NCBI GenBank assembly: GCA_947384015.1
Contig: CANDFN010000001.1
Coordinates: 1-41,687 of the forward strand
Reading direction: 5' to 3'
Origin: an uncultured Clostridia bacterium
Lineage (GTDB): Bacteria; Bacillota; Clostridia; Christensenellales; UBA1242
Length of the DNA: 41,687 nt
Below are positions 24,081-31,885 of the stretch, one piece after another; position 1 is the stretch's first letter; every line of letters begins with the position of its first letter. Both the position numbers and the translations under genes were made by a program. The notes beneath the pieces were generated by a model. The model did no database searches and was not told the origin of the DNA. It saw only the letters and a list, made by a program, of their open reading frames with translations.

Positions 24081-24743
24081 CTATTTCCCTTCATCTGCTG
24101 TATTATTTTTTGTTTTATTCTTTTTTATAAAATGTTTTATAATCTCTATTATTATAAACACCAAAAGCAAACCTAAGAAAATCCATATCAACCAATTATT
24201 AAGCCATGGGAAGAATTGTAATATCAATGCTATAAGCAGTCCAGCAATTACATTTCCAGTTATTACTGTTGTGCATGTTGTTAAATAATCTAAACCTAAA
24301 AACACTGCAACACAAGTTCCTGTCCACACGCCTGTAAGCGGCAGAGGGATTGCAACAAAAACAAAAACTGCTAAAACTTTTTTCCAATATGCTCGGGAAA
24401 ACTTTTTAAATTTTTCTTCTGCGCCACCAATTCCTTCAGCTTTATTTTTTATGCGCTGTTCTATTGATGTTGCCAACTTTCCAAACAGTTTTGTTTTCTT
24501 TAACCAATTAATAATAGGTATAAATATTAAGGCGATGATAGGAACCACCAAGGAACTTCCCAGCAAACTCCATCCAAAAGCTGTCCAATTATTTAAAGCT
24601 ACACTTCCCCATAATTCATGAACACCTATAGGTATTGCTCCTCTTAATTCAAAAATTGGAACCATAGAAATTAAAACAGTTGCTAACACCACATTGTTCC
24701 CAAAAATATTTACAAGTATTCCACTAATCCAATCAGTCATCAT
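24081..24743 (-). CDS. COG2426-type small multidrug export protein
   Basis: The 220-residue membrane protein matches the small multi-drug export family: PIFELRGAIPIGV in the first third and PLPLTGVWTGTCVAV in the middle are the family hallmarks. About five hydrophobic segments are visible (~10-30, ~55-78, ~122-145, ~150-175, ~182-205), then a basic Lys-rich tail inside. The family name is historical; transport activity is not demonstrated for most members. AAAGGAAA precedes the tandem ATGs, so the exact start may be either Met. Confidence 0.82.
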   Translation of the reverse strand: MMTDWISGILVNIFGNNVVLATVLISMVPIFELRGAIPIGVHELWGSVALNNWTAFGWSLLGSSLVVPIIALIFIPIINWLKKTKLFGKLATSIEQRIKNKAEGIGGAEEKFKKFSRAYWKKVLAVFVFVAIPLPLTGVWTGTCVAVFLGLDYLTTCTTVITGNVIAGLLIALILQFFPWLNNWLIWIFLGLLLVFIIIEIIKHFIKKNKTKNNTADEGK

Positions 24744-24918
24744 TTTCCTTTTATTCGTCTTTAATTAATATACTAAAAGCATATTATTTTGTCAACTTCT
24801 TGCGTCTGCTTTATTTTTATAAAATTTAATTATATATATTATTAATTTACTAATTTGTCTATAAAATTATTGCAAAAATTTTAAAAAAGTTCTATTATAA
24901 TATTAATTAGGAGTTTTT

Positions 24919-25698
24919 ATGGCTAAAATAATTTCCGTAACTAATCAAAAAGGCGGCGTTGGCAAAACAACCACCTGTGTAAATTTAGCAGCTTATCTTG
25001 CCAATGCAGGTAAAAAGGTTTTAATGATAGACATGGACCCTCAAGGCAATGCTTGCCAGAGCGTTGGTGTAGAAGTAGAAAAAAACAAAAATACAATTTA
25101 CGAAGTTTTGATTGGCGAAACTGATATAAAGTCTGTAACCTATAAATCTGTTCAAAAAGGTCTAGACGTTGTTCCTTCAACTGTAGATTTGGCTGGTGCA
25201 GAGATTGACTTAGTATATGTTGATGATAGGGAGCGCGTTCTAAAAGAGGCATTGCAAAATGTGCGCCCTGACTATGATTTCATCTTTATAGATTGCCCAC
25301 CTTCATTAGGATTATTAACCGTTAACGCCTTAACTGCTAGTGATTCTATTCTAATTCCTATTCAATGCGAATATTTTGCTTTGGTTGGCTTAGGTCAATT
25401 AATGAATACTGTTAGATTAATAAAGATGAATCCTAACCTTAACCCAAATATTGAAATAGAGGGTGTCTTGCTTACAATGAAAGAAAACAGAAGCAATCTT
25501 GTTTCTCAAGTGTCTAGCGAAATTAGAAAGTATTTTGAAACAAAAGTCTTTAATGTAACAATTCCAAGAAATATTCGTTTAGCTGAAAGTCCAAGCCATG
25601 GTTTACCAATAGTCATGTATGACCCAAAAAGTAAAGGGGCTTTAGCTTACAAAGAATTATGTGAAGAATTTTTAAAGAATCAACAGCCACAAGCTTAA
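24919..25698 (+). CDS. parA: Chromosome-partitioning ATPase ParA (Soj)
   Basis: The 259-residue ATPase has the deviant Walker A KGGVGKTT (residues ~11-18), Walker A' MIDMDPQGNA and Walker B FIFIDCPPSLG. It binds DNA nonspecifically in the ATP form and works with ParB on parS for origin segregation. It has its own terminator (25697-25723), so parB is transcribed separately from its own promoter. Unlike most soj-spo0J pairs, the two genes are separated by about 495 bp that carry two parS-like sites. Confidence 0.96.
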   Translation: MAKIISVTNQKGGVGKTTTCVNLAAYLANAGKKVLMIDMDPQGNACQSVGVEVEKNKNTIYEVLIGETDIKSVTYKSVQKGLDVVPSTVDLAGAEIDLVYVDDRERVLKEALQNVRPDYDFIFIDCPPSLGLLTVNALTASDSILIPIQCEYFALVGLGQLMNTVRLIKMNPNLNPNIEIEGVLLTMKENRSNLVSQVSSEIRKYFETKVFNVTIPRNIRLAESPSHGLPIVMYDPKSKGALAYKELCEEFLKNQQPQA

Positions 25699-25723
25699 AC
25701 TCGGTATACTGCCGAGTTTTTTC
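25697..25723 (+). terminator. parA terminator
   Basis: AAACTCGG / CCGAGTTTTTT stem with a short loop, overlapping the parA stop codon. Confidence 0.85.
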
Positions 25724-25843
25724 TTACTTATTACCCACAGTAGATTATTATTAAATTAATATTATTGCTCTTTCTCTTGTATAGAATTGTTATCACTTCT
25801 AATCTTTCATTTGTGTAATTTTATTGTCGTCTAGATATAGTAT

Positions 25844-25859
25844 TGTTCCACATGGAACA
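25844..25859. promoter_or_regulatory. parS-like site 1
   Basis: TGTTCCACATGGAACA differs from the perfect palindrome only at the centre. The flanks (tagtat / atacta) extend the symmetry to 28 bp. Located between parA and parB. Confidence 0.85.
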
Positions 25860-26041
25860 ATACTATTTTATTTAATCACCTACAGTTAATCAAGACTTTA
25901 ACCTTTCATTTACTTATTCAACATCTGTTTTAACAGCTTGAAATCAAACAAGAATCAAAGTTCAGCTTTCAAATTTTTATATCCCTTTATTATTTTGTTA
26001 TTATATCATTACACTTAGAGCAATCATTCTACATTTAGTAT

Positions 26042-26057
26042 TGTTCCACGTGGAACA
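26042..26057. promoter_or_regulatory. parS site 2
   Basis: TGTTCCACGTGGAACA is a perfect 16-bp palindrome matching the known TGTTNCACGTGNAACA parS class. It lies about 150 bp before the parB start. The rest of the 25699-26193 gap holds no gene, only the parA terminator, the two parS sites and the parB promoter. Confidence 0.93.
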
Positions 26058-26140
26058 CCACTAAAAGAAATTTTGTTTCTTAAAAATCATTATATATTGT
26101 AGAAAAAATTAAAGATTTATAGTATATCGCTTTATTTTGT

Positions 26141-26169
26141 TTGACATATGCAAGCCAATAAGTTAAAAT
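26141..26169 (+). promoter_or_regulatory. parB promoter
   Basis: TTGACA (26141-26146), 17 bp, TAAAAT (26164-26169), followed by AAAGGAG before the parB ATG. It is 84 bp from parS site 2, so ParB spreading could affect its own transcription. Confidence 0.75.
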
Positions 26170-26193
26170 AATAATGTAACAAAAGGAGAAATT

Positions 26194-27081
26194 ATGAAAC
26201 CAGGATTAGGCAGAGGTTTAGATAGCATTTTAAGGGCTTACGATGAAGAAAGCCAATCAGGAGCAAAAGCAAGTTCCGAAACAAGCAAGTTTGCAATGAG
26301 ACAAGGAGATGTTCAAAAGATATCCATATCTAAAGTTTATGCAAACCCAAACCAACCACGTAAAATATTTGATAAAGAAAGTTTAAATGAATTAGCTGAA
26401 AGCATTCGCATTCACGGCTTAATTCAACCAATCATCGTTAATCAAATGGATGACGGCTATATGATTATAGCTGGTGAAAGAAGATATCGTGCAAGCAAGA
26501 TATGCGGCTTAACAGAGATTGATGCAATAGTAAAAAACTACACATCAAAACAAATAGCTGAAATCACCATTATTGAAAACCTCCAACGTGAAGATCTTAA
26601 TCCAGTAGAATTAGCAAAGGGTATAAAACGTTTAATGGACGAACATGGCTTAACACAAGAAAAAGTTGCAGAACGTTTAGGCATGTCTAGACCTGCAGTT
26701 GCCAACACAATTAGGCTTCTAGCTTTATATCCTGAAGTATTAGAACTAATAGAAAAAGGTAAAGTATCATTTGGCCATGCAAAAATATTAGTAGCAGTTT
26801 CAGATTATGCGACACAACTACTGCTAGCAAAAAAGGTTGCTAAGGACAAACTAACAGTCAGAGATCTAGAAAGAGAAGTTAATGCTTTACTAGGAAACAA
26901 AAAACGTAAAAAGGTTGCAAAATTACCAAGCGGTGAATTACAAGAGTTCGTTAGTGAACTTCAACGTAAATTAGGAACAAAAGTCTCTCTAATTGGTAAC
27001 GATGCTAAAGGGCGTATTTATATAGACTATTATTCTCAAGACGATTTAGACAGAATCTACGACATAGTTCTAAGAAGATAA
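26194..27081 (+). CDS. parB: Chromosome-partitioning protein ParB (Spo0J)
   Basis: The 295-residue CTP-dependent clamp binds parS and spreads. Visible are the N-terminal ParB/Srx domain (YANPNQPRKIFDKESL; GLIQPIIV), the CTP-binding GERRYRASK box, the helix-turn-helix (LTQEKVAERLGMSRPAVANT) and a C-terminal dimerisation region. A consensus promoter and AAAGGAG set the start. It ends at a terminator shared with the convergent nrnA. Confidence 0.96.
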   Translation: MKPGLGRGLDSILRAYDEESQSGAKASSETSKFAMRQGDVQKISISKVYANPNQPRKIFDKESLNELAESIRIHGLIQPIIVNQMDDGYMIIAGERRYRASKICGLTEIDAIVKNYTSKQIAEITIIENLQREDLNPVELAKGIKRLMDEHGLTQEKVAERLGMSRPAVANTIRLLALYPEVLELIEKGKVSFGHAKILVAVSDYATQLLLAKKVAKDKLTVRDLEREVNALLGNKKRKKVAKLPSGELQEFVSELQRKLGTKVSLIGNDAKGRIYIDYYSQDDLDRIYDIVLRR

Positions 27082-27084
27082 AAT

Positions 27085-27113
27085 AAAAAAAGCGGCAGTT
27101 GCCGTTTTTTTTT
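27085..27113. terminator. Bidirectional terminator (parB / nrnA)
   Basis: AAAGCGGC-AGTT-GCCGTTTT stem with long A and T tracts on either side, between convergent parB and nrnA. Confidence 0.8.
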
Positions 27114-27134
27114 ACAATAAGCTGATATTGACCA

Positions 27135-28112
27135 CTAAAACAATTTTTCTTCAACAACAGTTACGTTTTTCAACTGTTGCTTAAAGGCTTTTTCCACATC
27201 CTTAACAATAACGTCCAAACTTTTGCTTGAAACAAAAGCAGCAGCCCCTTGATGACCACCTCCTCCAAACTTTTTAGCTATTAAAGAAACATCGTAACCT
27301 TTCTTTGCTCTAAAACTAACATACCAATTATTTCCTTTAGGAGAAATAAAGCAGATAAGCTTTGAAGTATATATAGAATTAAGCTGATTGGCTATGCCAA
27401 ATTCATCTTCTTCTTTTGCCTTTAATTCGTCAAGTTGTTCTTTCTTTATGTATGTAATTAAAAAACCCTCTTTATATTCTTTGGTATTAGAAATTGCTTT
27501 GGCATAAAGCTGTTGATTTAACAGTGTATTATGCTTTAAAAAGTTTGTATAGACATCTTCCACTTTAACCACATCCGCACAAGCGCTAGCGATTTTGTAA
27601 GTGTTAGAATTTATAGCGCCTACAGAAAAGCCATCAGTATCGGTTAATAAGGCAGCATATATTTTACCTAGCTGAACAGCAGAAAATTTATAACCATAAT
27701 ATGACAACAATTCATAAACAATTTCGCAGCTAGAACTAACTACATCAAAGTAAGAAATACAATCTTTAAAAATATTTGTTGCATGATGATCAATATTAAT
27801 CTTAACTGCCGCATTCTGATAAAGCGAAGCATACCTCCCCACCCTATCCAAATTAGGACAATCCATAATTATAGCAGCATCATAATTTTGTTTAGGCTGA
27901 GGATTAATTGTTTTATCTTCTATAATTTCTAAGCAGTTATCAGGAATATTTCCTTCAGCAAAAATGTCAACACAAGAGATTTTGAATTTTTCAATTAAAA
28001 AATCCTGCATAATAACCATACTGCTTAAAGCATCAGCATCTGGATCTATATGTGCTATTAAACACACCGAATTCACATTCTTTATTTTTTTCAATTTTTT
28101 AAAACTATCCAT
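27135..28112 (-). CDS. nrnA: Bifunctional oligoribonuclease/PAP phosphatase NrnA
   Basis: The 325-residue protein is a DHH/DHHA1 phosphoesterase: HIDPDADALSS, IIMDCPNLDR and DHHAT (metal ligands) in the N-terminal domain, and the DHHA1 motif GGGGHQGAAAF in the C-terminal one. NrnA-type enzymes degrade short oligoribonucleotides and 3'-phosphoadenosine 5'-phosphate. No Shine-Dalgarno sequence: an extended -10 box (TGATATAAT) ends exactly six bases before the ATG, so the message is probably leaderless. Confidence 0.9.
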   Translation of the reverse strand: MDSFKKLKKIKNVNSVCLIAHIDPDADALSSMVIMQDFLIEKFKISCVDIFAEGNIPDNCLEIIEDKTINPQPKQNYDAAIIMDCPNLDRVGRYASLYQNAAVKINIDHHATNIFKDCISYFDVVSSSCEIVYELLSYYGYKFSAVQLGKIYAALLTDTDGFSVGAINSNTYKIASACADVVKVEDVYTNFLKHNTLLNQQLYAKAISNTKEYKEGFLITYIKKEQLDELKAKEEDEFGIANQLNSIYTSKLICFISPKGNNWYVSFRAKKGYDVSLIAKKFGGGGHQGAAAFVSSKSLDVIVKDVEKAFKQQLKNVTVVEEKLF

Positions 28113-28204
28113 AAAATAATTATATCATAATTTTTGTTTTAAAGTTACCATTTTTTTAATCTAATTAAACTTATTTTTGTTTTTTACACGCTTGCTATTA
28201 CATG

Positions 28205-28330
28205 CTTAAAAAGACACTTTGTCCACACGCTGTGGACAAAATTGTGGAAAACTTGTGGATTGAATGTGGAAAACGACAAAATAAACACTGTTTATACAAA
28301 CAAATTTTACAGAATGTGTAATAAAATAAA
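28205..28330. other. Candidate oriC: phased DnaA boxes in an AT-rich gap
   Basis: Five sequences close to TTATCCACA or its complement: TTGTCCACA (28219), TGTGGACAA (28231), TGTGGAAAA (28243), TGTGGATTG (28254) and TGTGGAAAA (28265). The last four lie on one strand with spacings of 12, 11 and 11 bp, about one helical turn. The first two form GTCCACA-CGC-TGTGGAC. The flanks are very AT-rich. It lies between nrnA and the amidase, close to parABS. An origin is inferred from box density and context. Confidence 0.7.
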
Positions 28331-28382
28331 TTTACGTTCTATTAAAAAGCTTTAAATTATAAAATAAAACTAAGGGCAAACT

Positions 28383-29081
28383 GTGATTTTTTCTTTAAAC
28401 AAAAAAGTAATTATTTGTGTTTTAATAAGTATTTTTATTATTAGCGCCTGCTGCGCTACATGTTTTTCTGTAAAGCTGGCAAAATCTCCAAATTTTTCCT
28501 ATACTATTGTTATTGATGCTGGACATGGAGGCAGAGACGGCGGAAGCGTAGGAAAAAACGGAACTATAGAAAAAGTAATAAACCTAAAATACGCCAAAGC
28601 TTTAGAAAAAAAGCTAACAGAATTAGGCTACAACGTTATTATGACAAGAACTAACGACAACGGCCTTTATGACGAAAATGCAAAAAACAAGAAATTAAGC
28701 GATATGAATGCGCGACTTAAAATTATAGAAAAAGCAAATCCTGCGCTTGTTATAAGCTTGCATATGAATAGTTTTCCAAATCAATCAGCGCATGGCGCAA
28801 GCACCTATTATAGAGAAGGTGACAGTGCAAGCGAAACCTGCGCCAACTTAATACAGCGTGCGCTAAACAATTACTGCGATGCACCAAGCATAAAAGGTAA
28901 ACCAGCAGACTACTATATGGTAAAGTGCAGTTATTACACTTCTGTTTTGGTAGAGTGCGGTTTTATATCAAATCCAGAAGAAGAAGCATTGCTAAACAGT
29001 GATGCCTATCAAGAAAAAATAATATATGCAATATATTCAGGTATTCAATTATATTTTGGACAATTTGCAAGCTCAATATAA
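28383..29081 (+). CDS. N-acetylmuramoyl-L-alanine amidase (CwlD-like)
   Basis: The 232-residue Amidase_3 enzyme cleaves the bond between muramic acid and the stem peptide. A hydrophobic N-terminal segment (~8-28) anchors or exports it. Zinc ligands are His of DAGHGG, Glu of GTIEKVINL, His of ISLHMNSF and the catalytic Glu of VLVECGFISNPEE. Length and lack of extra binding domains suit CwlD, which prepares spore-cortex peptidoglycan for muramic lactam formation, though other Amidase_3 roles are possible. The start is a GTG with AAGGG upstream; the candidate oriC lies immediately before it. Confidence 0.88.
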   Translation: MIFSLNKKVIICVLISIFIISACCATCFSVKLAKSPNFSYTIVIDAGHGGRDGGSVGKNGTIEKVINLKYAKALEKKLTELGYNVIMTRTNDNGLYDENAKNKKLSDMNARLKIIEKANPALVISLHMNSFPNQSAHGASTYYREGDSASETCANLIQRALNNYCDAPSIKGKPADYYMVKCSYYTSVLVECGFISNPEEEALLNSDAYQEKIIYAIYSGIQLYFGQFASSI

Positions 29082-29124
29082 ATGATTTATAAAATATTTT
29101 TCTTTATATTAATATAAAAAAGTT

Positions 29125-29865
29125 TTAAACTTCAACAGTAAAACCATTTCTACTCCAAAGCCAAAAAGGCGTATGAATATCTATTGGTTGAATATCTGTA
29201 TCTTTTAAAATATCCGCCCACCTTTGCGCCACAACTTCTCTTATGTTAGATTTTAACATTTCATCTTTATTTATTACCCCTAATTTTAAACTTGCTTGAA
29301 TTACATGTGTGTCTGGCGCCACAGTTATCGCATGACTGTTTTTTAATTTTGTATTACTATATTGTGTAATAACGTAAAGCCAATAATTTAAAATTTTTGT
29401 GCCAGATAAATATGGAAAATCTTTTTTATTTTTTAATATGTGTTCCTTAATTTTTATAATATCATTGTTACATTCATTAAACAAAATCCTAACATCACTT
29501 TTGTAATTACTATAAAATGTTTGGCATAATTTTTGCCAAATTAAAGGTTGTTTGTTTTGTTGTAGTGCAAGTTTGTATTTAGTAAGTTTTTGCTGTAGCT
29601 CTTTAATAGACATGTTAACAACTTCTTCTGGAGCAAAAATATCCCTACATTCTTTATCTTCCCAAGTAAGAAGGGCAGACTCCCACAAATTATACGAGTT
29701 TCGTTGATAATTTAATGCCATAGGCAAAGTAAAATAGATTAGATTTTCGCGTGAATTTTTATCAAAGCCAGGGTTGCTATCTTCTGGCATTTTATCTCCA
29801 CCCAATTTACCTTGTTTATGCAAGTCTATAAGTTTAGAAACCTTTATTAATAATTCCTCTTTCAT
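29125..29865 (-). CDS. Hypothetical protein, possibly HhH-GPD-related
   Basis: The 246-residue protein is mostly helical. FPYLSGTKILNYWL followed by VAPDTHVIQASLKLG recalls the helix-hairpin-helix/GPD region of DNA glycosylases (the VDTHV loop, with its Asp), but the usual LPGVGxKTA sequence is not conserved and I see no 4Fe-4S cysteines. Conserved-looking aromatic residues near the end (FWLWSRNGF) are unusual. No Shine-Dalgarno sequence; TATAAT with an upstream TG ends six bases before the ATG, the leaderless pattern again. Function uncertain; a role in base repair is only a suggestion. Confidence 0.6.
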   Translation of the reverse strand: MKEELLIKVSKLIDLHKQGKLGGDKMPEDSNPGFDKNSRENLIYFTLPMALNYQRNSYNLWESALLTWEDKECRDIFAPEEVVNMSIKELQQKLTKYKLALQQNKQPLIWQKLCQTFYSNYKSDVRILFNECNNDIIKIKEHILKNKKDFPYLSGTKILNYWLYVITQYSNTKLKNSHAITVAPDTHVIQASLKLGVINKDEMLKSNIREVVAQRWADILKDTDIQPIDIHTPFWLWSRNGFTVEV

Positions 29866-29929
29866 ATTAGCATTATATCACAAGCTACAACTTATGTAAA
29901 ATCAAAAAATAGGCAAAATTATGCACTCA

Positions 29930-30472
29930 TTAAAAACAGTTCATATAAACTTTTCCATTTTCAAAATTTATACCGCTTTTTGAAAGGGCGTCATACAAAT
30001 GTTCGTTTTCTTTTATATAAACTTTTTCGTATCCTAATTTTTCTATTATTTCGTGACATTGTTTAAAATCATTTCTTCGTCTTTCAACAAACTCTTCACT
30101 AGTTCCTCTTTGTTTAAAACTTTTTGCCAAATTTTCAAAAAAATTTTTATCTTGGATGGCAAAAACAACTATCACATTTTTTAACTTATCTACATAATCA
30201 AATATTCTATTAATGACACTGCAAATGGAATTAAAACAATTTCTCTTTTTGCCAACTCTTCATCAAGTGCATGAAAAAATTTTAACAGCCATTCTGGATT
30301 TAATTTACGAATATCAGTTCTTCCATTTATCTTTTCTAATGGTAATTTCTTATATCTTCCGTAATTAAACGATAATGTTGAAATTCAAAATCACTTACTC
30401 CTAAAAAATGTCAGCAAGATATGTTTTGCCTGAACCCAGATACTCTAAAACTAAAATTTTTCCTTGTTTCAT
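29930..30472 (-). pseudogene. Multiply frameshifted P-loop protein gene
   Basis: Starting at ATG 30472 the minus strand reads MKQGKILVLEYLGSGKTYLA (P-loop GSGKT), then a TAG. In other frames it continues GVSDFEFQHYRLITEDIR, GRYKKLPLEKINGRTDIR... FFHALDEELAKREIVLIP and DYVDKLKNVIVVFAIQDK, ending ...ALSKSGINFENGKVYMNCF. At least three frame changes or stops are needed to join these into one ~180-residue nucleotide-kinase-like protein. The gene is dead. It begins 33 bp downstream of tRNA-Arg (UCG). Confidence 0.8.
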
Positions 30473-30504
30473 AACTATCCTAAAAAATTTTTTATATAAT
30501 TTTT

Positions 30505-30579
30505 TGGTGCTCCCGTCAGGATTTGAACCCGAACTAATGGTTCCGAAGACCATTGTGCTATCCATTACACCACGAAAGC
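30505..30579 (-). tRNA. tRNA-Arg (UCG)
   Basis: Acceptor GCTTTCG / CGGGAGC (with two G-T pairs), D-arm, anticodon loop CTTCGGA (anticodon TCG), TTCAAAT T-loop and an encoded CCA. It reads CGA codons. Confidence 0.93.
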
Positions 30580-30642
30580 TTATTAGAGAAACAAATCTCT
30601 TTATAATATTATAGCACATTTTTTTATCAATCTAACCATATA

Positions 30643-30678
30643 TAACAAAAAACACCAGATAAAATTCTAGTGTTTTTT
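30643..30678 (-). terminator. Terminator of the XRE-membrane gene
   Basis: AAAAAACACTAGA pairs with TCTGGTGTTTTTT (one wobble) across a short loop on the minus strand. The first half overlaps the gene end. Confidence 0.75.
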
Positions 30679-31695
30679 ATTTGATTTTTCTTTATTATTA
30701 ATTCTTAAAAATCCTACAATCAGCAAAACTAAACCAATAAACAGAAAACTTAAAAATACAATAAAATTACAATTTCCATTTACGCAAGTTTTCCAGTTTG
30801 AAAAATCTATATTATAGCTATCGTTAGGGATCCTTAGCACTTTTGAAACAACTAAGTTTGTTAAGTAAAAAAATGTTGTTAATGTAAACACTATCTCACT
30901 GGCTTTTAGCAATTTATTTTGTTTTGTTAAACCCAACAATGCGCAAATAATTAGCGCAGCAAAACAATATAAACAAATTAATATAGCATTTAATAATCTA
31001 TAGTTATAATAAACTCTTATTACACACATCATCAAAATTGTAATAAGTCCCGCCAAAACAATAGATATTAAAAATTTCAGTTTTTTAATTATTGTAGACG
31101 TGTTATACTTTTCAATGCAAATAGGAATAAACACTAATACATAACCAATCAAAATGCCTAATATCGCAGTTATATATGCCAGTATATTTCCATATAGCAT
31201 TCCGCACACCAAAAGCAATAAGGCAAGTGCACTAAAACTTGTTGTTAAAAATATTAACAGTTTGTATTTGTTAAAGAAGATAGAAAAAGTTGGAACAAAA
31301 GCATATGCACAAATTAGCGATGCTAACACAGTCCAAAACCAAGACAGAGTATGATTAACCGCCAAGTTACAAATAAAACAGGTTATTAAGGCTATAGCAT
31401 AACATATTGTAGGAATTAGAAACCAAGCACTTTTAATTGTTCTAAAGTTTTTTGCTTCCGCCTTTTCTTTTCTATACGCATGGTCTGTAGACGCTGTTAT
31501 TAACTCGTGCTCACTTATCTCTAAAGTTTTACACAAATTTGCCACCATTGTTATATCTGGATAAGACAAGCCTCTTTCCCATTTAGACACTGCCGATTCA
31601 GTTACAAACAGGATATCTGCCAGTTCTTTTTGAGACAAACTTTTTTCTGTTCGTTTACTTTTTATAAACAAGCCAAAATCTTTTTTATTGTTCAT
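30667..31695 (-). CDS. XRE-family HTH regulator with membrane domain
   Basis: The 342-residue protein has an N-terminal Cro/cI helix-turn-helix (SQKELADILFVTESAVSKWERG, cut here as SQKELADILF...VSKWERG) and then about eight hydrophobic segments (residues ~100-335). Such proteins are membrane-tethered DNA-binding sensors in Firmicutes. GGAGG fixes the ATG at 31695; an upstream ATG (31740) is in frame but lies at the promoter. A TTGACA-N17-TATACT promoter overlaps the latter. It is divergent from the ABC exporter starting at 31886, which may be its target. Confidence 0.8.
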   Translation of the reverse strand: MNNKKDFGLFIKSKRTEKSLSQKELADILFVTESAVSKWERGLSYPDITMVANLCKTLEISEHELITASTDHAYRKEKAEAKNFRTIKSAWFLIPTICYAIALITCFICNLAVNHTLSWFWTVLASLICAYAFVPTFSIFFNKYKLLIFLTTSFSALALLLLVCGMLYGNILAYITAILGILIGYVLVFIPICIEKYNTSTIIKKLKFLISIVLAGLITILMMCVIRVYYNYRLLNAILICLYCFAALIICALLGLTKQNKLLKASEIVFTLTTFFYLTNLVVSKVLRIPNDSYNIDFSNWKTCVNGNCNFIVFLSFLFIGLVLLIVGFLRINNKEKSNKKH

Positions 31696-31711
31696 TTCAA
31701 CCTCCAAAACA

Positions 31712-31740
31712 AGTATATATAACCTCATGTAATATGTCAA
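31712..31740 (-). promoter_or_regulatory. Promoter of the XRE-membrane gene
   Basis: On the minus strand: TTGACA (complement of 31735-31740), 17 bp, TATACT (complement of 31712-31717). Confidence 0.8.
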
Positions 31741-31848
31741 TGGACTGTTGCGCCACCTTGTAAAGTTTAAAAATTCTACTAATTTTAGAACTTTTCTTTT
31801 ACAATTTAGCCCGTTTTAAATTATTACTATATTTAATTATAACACAAA

Positions 31849-31877
31849 TTGACAAAATTTTTAGGTTTTGCTAAACT
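31849..31877 (+). promoter_or_regulatory. Promoter of the ABC exporter gene
   Basis: TTGACA (31849-31854), 17 bp, TAAACT (31872-31877), eight bases before the ATG at 31886. There is no Shine-Dalgarno sequence, so initiation is probably leaderless. Confidence 0.7.
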
Positions 31878-31885
31878 AGTTTTTA

